Below, piece by piece: positions 33,040 through 37,733 of a DNA stretch of 37,733 bases (position 1 is the stretch's first letter; the number at the start of each line of letters is the position of its first letter). A model generated the notes under the pieces. The model saw only the letters and a list, made by a program, of their open reading frames with translations. It was not told the DNA's origin and searched no databases. The stretch lies in the NCBI GenBank assembly GCA_016789345.1, contig JAEURG010000251.1, positions 1-37,733 on the forward strand. Direction: 5' to 3'. The stretch is from Anaerolineales bacterium. Its GTDB lineage: Bacteria; Chloroflexota; Anaerolineae; Anaerolineales; Villigracilaceae. Position numbers and translations under genes: made by a program.

Positions 33040-35205
33040 ATGAAAACTTTTACGGTATCATTCCCCGCTATGGAATTTTTAACCTCCCCTACTCAAAAAT
33101 TTGACTTACCAAAACCAATCGCCCGTTTAAGCGAACTCGCCACCAATTTATGGTGGACGTGGCACCCCGAAGCCGCGCGTCTTTTCGGACGTTTAGATTA
33201 TGACCTGTGGGAAAGACTCGGTCACAACCCGATTCGTTTATTAAATGAAATTGATTCTGCGAAATTGAATCAAGCCGCCAAAGATAAAGATTATCTGGCT
33301 TTATATGATTCTCTATTTAAGACATTTGATTCATATTTCAAACAAAAAACTTGGTCGCAACAAACGCATCCCGAATTAAAAAATCCGATTGCGTATTTTT
33401 CAATGGAATTTGGTCTGCATGAAACGCTCCCAATTTATTCTGGTGGTTTAGGCGTATTGTCTGGTGACCATTTGAAAGAAGCCTCTGATTTGGGTTTGCC
33501 GTTTATCGGTGTCGGATTCTTTTATGCGCAAGGATATTTTTCACAGCGCATCAGTGAAGATGGTTGGCAAGAAGCGGTTAACAACCCACTCAAGTTTGAA
33601 CATTTGCCAGTATCGCTTGTTACAAAAAATAACAAGCCAGTCATCATCGAATTTAAATTTCCAGATAGAACTCTGCACGCCAAAATCTGGGAAGTGCGTG
33701 TTGGGCGCATTCCGCTTTATCTGCTTGATTCAAATGTCGAAAGCAATAACGAATATGACCGTTTGCTCACCGCGCGTTTATACTGGTCGGATTTAGACCG
33801 CCGCATTATGCAAGAAATTCTTTTGGGAATTGGCGGCGTGCGTGCGTTACGAGCATTAGGATATGACCCCGCTGTGTGGCACATGAATGAAGGTCACGCT
33901 TCTTTCTTGACTTTGGAGCGGATTCGTGAACTTGTGACTTCAGGCTTATCTTTCGAAAAAGCCGCCGAACAGACACGCGCTCAAAATGTTTTCACCACGC
34001 ATACCCCTGTCCCTGCTGGTAATGATGAATTCCCATTATGGCTTATTGATAAATATTTATCAACCTATTGGGGAGAATTAGGTTTGACACGTGAACAATT
34101 TGTAGATGTAGCCAAACATCAACAAGCCCATGCTGAAACATATTCCATGCCCATTCTGGCATTGAAATTATCCAATGGACGAAATGGTGTTTCAGAATTG
34201 CATGGTGAAGTCTCACGCGATATGTGGAAATTTTTATGGAATGATAAAGATGTGAAAGATGTTCCTATTGACCACGTCACAAACGGAGTTCACACCCGCA
34301 ATTGGCTTGCCCGCAGAATGAATCTTCTGCTTGAAAAATATTTAGGCGCAGATTGGTACGAAAACTTAGATGACCATGAATTGCTGAAAAAAATCAATTC
34401 CATTCCAGATGCAGAATTGTGGGGAACGCATTTGCATCTCAAACGCAAATTAGCATTTTACTTAACCGAACGTGTGCGTGACCGTTGGACTCACGGCGGA
34501 TTTCACCCCGTGCAAGTCGTTTCATCAGGTGTGCTGATTAATCCGTATGCCCTCACAATTGGTTTTGCCCGTCGCTTTGCAACGTATAAACGCGCCAGTT
34601 TAGTCCTTTCTCAAGTAGAACGCTTGCTTGAAATTATCAATCGCCCCAATATGCCGGTGCAAATTATCTTTGCTGGTAAAGCCCATCCAGCTGATGACCC
34701 CGGTAAACAATTGATTCAAAAAGTATATCGGACAGTCAAAAAAGCAGAGACGGGGGGAAGAATCGTTTTTGTGGAAGATTATGAAATGAATCTGGCGCGT
34801 TATCTTGTGCAAGGTGTAGATGTGTGGCTCAACACGCCTCGCCGACCTTACGAAGCCAGTGGAACTTCTGGTATGAAAGCCGCAATCAATGGTGTGTTGA
34901 ATTTCTCTATTATGGATGGCTGGTGGCGTGAAGCCTATAATGGTAAAAATGGTTGGTCAATTGGTGAAGATAAAGAATACGAATCAACTGACGTACAAGA
35001 TGCGGCAGATGCTGAAAATTTGTATCACACACTAGAGCATGAGATTATCCCTATGTATTACAACCGCGATCCGAAAGAAATGTCAGCCGAGTGGATTGCT
35101 CACATGAAAAACGCTATGCAGACCGTAATTCCACAATTTTCTATGCGTCGTATGGTCAAAGAATATGTAGAGAAGTTTTACACAAAAGCAAACGGTAAAT
35201 CGTAA
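33040..35205 (+). CDS. Alpha-glucan (glycogen/maltodextrin) phosphorylase, short bacterial form
   Basis: A 721-residue GT35 enzyme that releases glucose-1-phosphate from alpha-1,4-glucans using PLP and phosphate. Shared blocks include FSMEFGLHETLPIYSGGLG (residues 121-139), WHMNEGHASF, FTTHTPVPAGND, DHVTNGVHTRNW and GFARRFATYKR. The PLP-lysine site lies at about 603-620 in EASGTSGMKAAINGVLN. Length and the N-terminal LATNLWWTWHPEA block fit the alpha-glucan phosphorylase group with the DUF3417 N-terminus, rather than the 800-residue E. coli type. It is divergent from the fasciclin gene; there is no evident ribosome-binding site at 33040. Confidence 0.9.
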   Translation: MKTFTVSFPAMEFLTSPTQKFDLPKPIARLSELATNLWWTWHPEAARLFGRLDYDLWERLGHNPIRLLNEIDSAKLNQAAKDKDYLALYDSLFKTFDSYFKQKTWSQQTHPELKNPIAYFSMEFGLHETLPIYSGGLGVLSGDHLKEASDLGLPFIGVGFFYAQGYFSQRISEDGWQEAVNNPLKFEHLPVSLVTKNNKPVIIEFKFPDRTLHAKIWEVRVGRIPLYLLDSNVESNNEYDRLLTARLYWSDLDRRIMQEILLGIGGVRALRALGYDPAVWHMNEGHASFLTLERIRELVTSGLSFEKAAEQTRAQNVFTTHTPVPAGNDEFPLWLIDKYLSTYWGELGLTREQFVDVAKHQQAHAETYSMPILALKLSNGRNGVSELHGEVSRDMWKFLWNDKDVKDVPIDHVTNGVHTRNWLARRMNLLLEKYLGADWYENLDDHELLKKINSIPDAELWGTHLHLKRKLAFYLTERVRDRWTHGGFHPVQVVSSGVLINPYALTIGFARRFATYKRASLVLSQVERLLEIINRPNMPVQIIFAGKAHPADDPGKQLIQKVYRTVKKAETGGRIVFVEDYEMNLARYLVQGVDVWLNTPRRPYEASGTSGMKAAINGVLNFSIMDGWWREAYNGKNGWSIGEDKEYESTDVQDAADAENLYHTLEHEIIPMYYNRDPKEMSAEWIAHMKNAMQTVIPQFSMRRMVKEYVEKFYTKANGKS

Positions 35206-35223
35206 ACTGTAAGCGAGGTTTTT

Positions 35224-35565
35224 ATGAACGAAATCACAGTTACAGAACTTGACCAAAAACTAAAATCGGACGAAAAATTTATTTTGTTAGACGTGCGCGA
35301 GGATTGGGAGTTAGACCAAGCCAAAATAACAGATAACAGGTTGCAGGTCACGCCAATGAGCCGTTTGGCGAATGAAGGACCAAGCGCGTTGCCAGAATCC
35401 GTTCAAAAGAAAGAAAATCCTGTGTATGTGATTTGTCATCATGGTAATAGAAGTAAACAAGTAACGATGTGGCTGGAAAGTCAGGGTTATGAAAATATTT
35501 TCAATGTGAGTGGTGGGATTGATGCGTTTGCCAACAAAATAAATCCAGAAATTGGATTGTATTAA
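35224..35565 (+). CDS. Rhodanese-domain protein
   Basis: A 113-residue single-domain rhodanese, expected to carry a persulfide on the active cysteine. The N-terminal FILLDVREDWEL is the first conserved block. The active site is Cys71 in VICHHGNRS, and VSGGIDAFANKI gives the usual last helix. The active loop has the six residues of a sulfur-transferring rhodanese. It lies 18 bases after the glucan phosphorylase and is probably co-transcribed, though the two functions are not obviously linked. The partner is unknown. Confidence 0.88.
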   Translation: MNEITVTELDQKLKSDEKFILLDVREDWELDQAKITDNRLQVTPMSRLANEGPSALPESVQKKENPVYVICHHGNRSKQVTMWLESQGYENIFNVSGGIDAFANKINPEIGLY

Positions 35566-35569
35566 TCTG

Positions 35570-35597
35570 GTAGGGGCGAGGCATGCCTCGCCCCTAC
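35570..35597. repeat. Palindrome, GTAGGGGCGAGG family, copy C
   Basis: GTAGGGGCGAGGCA and TGCCTCGCCCCTAC make a perfect 28-base palindrome immediately after the rhodanese stop. A transcript from either strand would fold at this point. Confidence 0.9.
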
Positions 35598-35609
35598 GTT
35601 TTTAAACCA

Positions 35610-35635
35610 GAATGCCATCCTTCCGGATGGCATTC
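35610..35635 (-). terminator. Strong hairpin ending the minus-strand small-peptide unit
   Basis: GAATGCCATCC and GGATGGCATTC form a perfect 11-base stem with a 4-base loop. On the minus strand it is followed by GGTTTAAAAAC, only a weak T-tract. It could also end the plus-strand rhodanese message. Confidence 0.6.
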
Positions 35636-35659
35636 GTGGGGCGCTGTGGCTTCCTTTAC

Positions 35660-35716
35660 TTACTTGAGGAGGGATGCCACAGCGCTGGGTTTAATACTAC
35701 TATCCATGTTAGACAT
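35660..35716 (-). CDS. Candidate 18-residue peptide, function unknown
   Basis: A short frame, ATG to TAA, encoding MSNMDSSIKPSAVASLLK. Support comes from context. A TTGACA-N17-CATACT promoter (35776-35804) lies about 50 bases upstream. The leader AGAAAGGAGGAGGTGATG is almost the full complement of the 16S rRNA 3' end, with one AGG doubled. A 10-base stem, GCGCTGTGGC/GCCACAGCGC (35641-35685), covers the end of the frame, with the stop in its loop. A strong hairpin follows. The peptide matches no family I know, and it has one Lys-Pro and a hydrophobic C-terminal third. It may be a true small protein, a leader peptide or part of a regulatory RNA. The competing plus-strand frame starts inside a palindrome and is less convincing. 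Confidence 0.5.
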   Translation of the reverse strand: MSNMDSSIKPSAVASLLK

Positions 35717-35775
35717 CACCTCCTCCTTTCTTAAAGGATGGCAATTCAATTTGTTTGCCCCCGAATAATGACGAA

Positions 35776-35804
35776 AGTATGCCCCAAAATATTTGGCGTG
35801 TCAA
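35776..35804 (-). promoter_or_regulatory. Strong promoter of the small-peptide unit
   Basis: On the minus strand TTGACA (35804-35799), a 17-base spacer, and CATACT (35781-35776). The spacer contains CCAAA-TAT-TTTGG, a dyad that could be an operator. Confidence 0.65.
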
Positions 35805-35845
35805 TAGTTTTTTAAGATTCTCACAAATTTGTAATTTATCTGCTT

Positions 35846-35878
35846 AGACCTCGGAGGTTTTCAAAACCTCCGAGGTCT
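35846..35878. repeat. Perfect 33-base palindromic repeat
   Basis: AGACCTCGGAGGTTTT and AAAACCTCCGAGGTCT are 16-base inverted arms around one base. It lies between the small-peptide promoter and the downstream membrane protein gene. The rest of the gap to 35972 shows nothing clear. Confidence 0.85.
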
Positions 35879-35972
35879 TGGAAATTTCTGATACCTTTTG
35901 ATAGACTCCGCAAGCCTCACCCAGTTATTCTTGCGAAAAATTTTATAACCCATTGTGGTAAAAAGGAAACTT

Positions 35973-37577
35973 ATGAAAACAAACCCAAACAAACTTTGGC
36001 TTATCGTCCTCGCCCTCGGCTGGCTATTCGACTTTCTCTTTTCTGGCATATTGTTCAGTGGACAAACTCTCGGCATCAACTTTGCCATTTTTGCAATCGC
36101 ATGTCTGATAGGTGCTTTCTATCTTTTACTAGGTGATGGGCTTCGCCCGCATCGTTCTAGCCTCATCTTGATTCCGCTCTTCATCTTTTTCGTTGCAGTG
36201 ACATTTTGGCGTGCCGAATCAATGACCTCATTTTTGGCTTACACATTTACGCTAGTAACTTTAACAATTCTCACCGTCACTTATCTAGGCGGACGATGGC
36301 TTCAATATACGTTTGCAGATGGCGTGGCAAAACTTGCAACCCTAGCTGGAAGTGTCGTTGCCCGACCAATTTTATTTTCAAACGATGTTCGTAAAGCACA
36401 AGCCGAATCAGGTGTGAAACCTTCAAAATATAATTTCATGCCAATTATTCGCGGGCTTGTAATTGCATTGCCCATTGTTGCAATTTTTGCCGCCTTGCTT
36501 GCCTCTGCTGATGTGGTCTTTGGTCAACGCTTGGATGATTTTATTAAACTCTTCAAACTCGAAGATTTACCTGAATACATCTTTCGCTTAATTTATATCC
36601 TTGTCATTGGTTATGCACTGGCAGGTATTGTTTTACATGCCGCCACCGAATCAAAAGATGAAAAATTAGTTGCTGAAGGAAAATCACTTATTCCTCCGTT
36701 TTTAGGTTTCATCGAATCGACAATTATTTTAGGAAGCGTTGTCGCTTTGTTTGCCATCTTTGTTGTGATTCAATTTCAATATTTCTTTGGCGGCACAACC
36801 AACATCAATGTTGAAGGCTACACTTACGCCGAATATGCCCGCAAAGGATTTGGCGAATTAGTCACCGTGGCATTTTTTGCATTGCTCATGCTTCTTACTT
36901 TAAGCGCTGTCACCAAACGTGAAAGTGAAACACAAAGAAAAATTTATTCAGGTTTTGGCATTACACTCGTTTTACTTTTGCTGGTGATGTTATTCTCCGC
37001 GTTTCAACGCCTCAATCTTTACGAAGCCGCCTATGGCTTCTCTCGCGTCCGCACGTACACACACGTTTTTCTGATTTGGCTTGGTTTACTTCTCGTTGCA
37101 ACTATCATTCTCGAAATTCTCCGCAAAGAACGATTGTTTGCGATTGCCATGTTAATTGCTTCGTTTGGATTTGCTATTTCACTCCCAATTCTTAACGTGG
37201 ATGCGTTTATCGTAAATCAAAACATCAAGCGTGAATTGACTCAAACAGATGCCGTAGATTTAGACTCGCAATATTTCATACAACTTTCTGATGATGCTAT
37301 TCCTGTATTAGTCAACGCGCTTCATTCCTCAACCCTGCCTGATACCGTCCATGAGAAAGTTGCCGCTGCCTTAGCCTGTATCCGCTATGAGCGTGAAAAA
37401 TATCCAAAAGAATACTCATGGAAAGAATTTCATTTTGCCCGCTTTAATGCAGACAATGCGCTTGTTTCTGTGAGAAGCGAACTCGACCAGTTTGAAATTG
37501 ATGATGAGCGTTATCCATATTCCGTCACTGCGCCATCAGGCAATGAATATTCTTGCTCTGCATATTATTATGATTAG
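35973..37577 (+). CDS. DUF4153/DUF4173-like multi-pass membrane protein
   Basis: A protein of about 534 residues. It has about 11-12 hydrophobic helices up to residue 410, then a soluble C-terminal domain (about 420-534) rich in charged residues. The central blocks QFQYFFGG and YTYAEYARKGFGELVTVAFFALLM are characteristic of the DUF4153/DUF4173 group of membrane proteins with unknown function. The open frame starts at a GTG at 35955, but AAAAAGGA lies about 7 bases upstream of the ATG at 35973. It precedes the candidate selenoprotein gene by about 50 bases in the same direction and could share its transcript. Confidence 0.72.
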   Translation: MKTNPNKLWLIVLALGWLFDFLFSGILFSGQTLGINFAIFAIACLIGAFYLLLGDGLRPHRSSLILIPLFIFFVAVTFWRAESMTSFLAYTFTLVTLTILTVTYLGGRWLQYTFADGVAKLATLAGSVVARPILFSNDVRKAQAESGVKPSKYNFMPIIRGLVIALPIVAIFAALLASADVVFGQRLDDFIKLFKLEDLPEYIFRLIYILVIGYALAGIVLHAATESKDEKLVAEGKSLIPPFLGFIESTIILGSVVALFAIFVVIQFQYFFGGTTNINVEGYTYAEYARKGFGELVTVAFFALLMLLTLSAVTKRESETQRKIYSGFGITLVLLLLVMLFSAFQRLNLYEAAYGFSRVRTYTHVFLIWLGLLLVATIILEILRKERLFAIAMLIASFGFAISLPILNVDAFIVNQNIKRELTQTDAVDLDSQYFIQLSDDAIPVLVNALHSSTLPDTVHEKVAAALACIRYEREKYPKEYSWKEFHFARFNADNALVSVRSELDQFEIDDERYPYSVTAPSGNEYSCSAYYYD

Positions 37578-37628
37578 TAAGAATCTGCGTTGATTGGCTA
37601 TCTATGCTACTGTTCACTAAGGATACCA

Positions 37629-37733
37629 ATGGATTTCAAATTAACTATTTTCTCTGATTACATCTGACCATGGTGCTATGTCGGCCAGGGTGTGGTCGAG
37701 AGGCTTAAAACTGAATACAAAATTGATATTGAA
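37629..37733 (+). CDS. DsbA/FrnE-like oxidoreductase, candidate selenoprotein (TGA at the first active-site residue), partial
   Basis: The frame from ATG 37629 reads MDFKLTIFSDYI, TGA, PWCYVGQGVVERL and continues to the window end. This is the opening of a thioredoxin-fold DsbA-family (FrnE/2-hydroxychromene-isomerase-like) protein, whose active site is normally CPWC. Here the first Cys codon is TGA (37665-37667). A 6-base stem, TCGGCC/GGTCGA, with the loop AGGGTGT follows, 13 bases after the TGA and with a G among the first two loop bases, as required of bacterial SECIS elements. AAGGA lies 5 bases before the ATG. If decoded, the product has a U-P-W-C redox site. Only 35 codons are visible. 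A nonsense mutation is the main alternative. Confidence 0.7.
37665..37699 (+). promoter_or_regulatory. Candidate bacterial SECIS element
   Basis: Starting at the TGA, the stem TCGGCC (37681-37686) pairs with GGTCGA (37694-37699), five Watson-Crick pairs plus one G-U, around the 7-base loop AGGGTGT. The loop begins 19 bases after the TGA. A competing 5-base pairing, GACCA/TGGTC, is also possible. Confidence 0.6.

Noticed and set aside
35711..35740. Plus-strand ATCACCTCCTCCTTTC resembles the 3' end of 16S rRNA
   Set aside because: Nothing upstream resembles 16S rRNA. It is simply the complement of a very strong minus-strand ribosome-binding site.
35583..35768. Plus-strand 61-codon frame downstream of the rhodanese
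   Set aside because: It starts inside a perfect palindrome, has no ribosome-binding site and runs through several hairpins; the minus-strand unit explains the same bases better.
1..37733. CRISPR arrays, tRNA or rRNA genes, transposases
   Set aside because: The repeats are dispersed palindromes without regular spacers, and no RNA gene or transposase signature was found on either strand.

Overview
This window is from an AT-rich bacterial genome. An environmental Chloroflexota (Anaerolineae-like) is my best guess. That rests on general resemblance: a tandem fasciclin lipoprotein, a short (721-residue) alpha-glucan phosphorylase, and many families of intergenic palindromes. No marker gene settles it.

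About 1-32900 is almost entirely a minus-strand locus for a complex, probably sulfated, acidic surface glycan. At its low-coordinate end are an O-antigen ligase/polymerase-like protein and a short Wzz-like protein. Next come GT2 glycosyltransferases (2963, 7692, 17219) and GT-C-like or multi-pass membrane proteins (4712, 6178, 8706, 13162, 28258). There are a KpsS/LipB-like capsule protein (20383), two CMP-sugar synthetases (15179 and the NeuA-HAD fusion at 26048), and a NeuB-type synthase without its C-terminal domain (25170). A DUF115/Maf-like protein (10223) is a candidate nonulosonate transferase. SDR and 2-hydroxyacid dehydrogenases and a GNAT protein may make or modify sugars. Five sulfotransferase-like genes (1, 3798, 18191, 22110, 24279) share the locus with a Sat-CysC PAPS synthetase (29869), which would supply their sulfate donor. 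No flippase, ABC exporter or initiating transferase is present, so the locus probably extends beyond position 1.

A small plus-strand island (19144-20378) interrupts the locus with an acyltransferase and an AbrB/PIN toxin-antitoxin pair that carries its own promoter and inverted repeat.

From 31844 to the end the content changes: a two-fasciclin lipoprotein with a strong promoter, a glucan phosphorylase, a rhodanese, a repeat-rich gap with a compact minus-strand unit for a possible 18-residue peptide, and a DUF4153/DUF4173-like membrane protein. The window closes on the first 35 codons of a DsbA/FrnE-like oxidoreductase. In that gene the first cysteine of the CPWC motif is an in-frame TGA, followed by a hairpin that fits the bacterial SECIS pattern, so it is a candidate selenoprotein.

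At least eight kinds of palindromic or inverted repeat sit between genes, and one lies in-frame inside a gene. Several create false N-terminal extensions, so I moved those starts. I found no tRNA, rRNA, CRISPR array or transposase.
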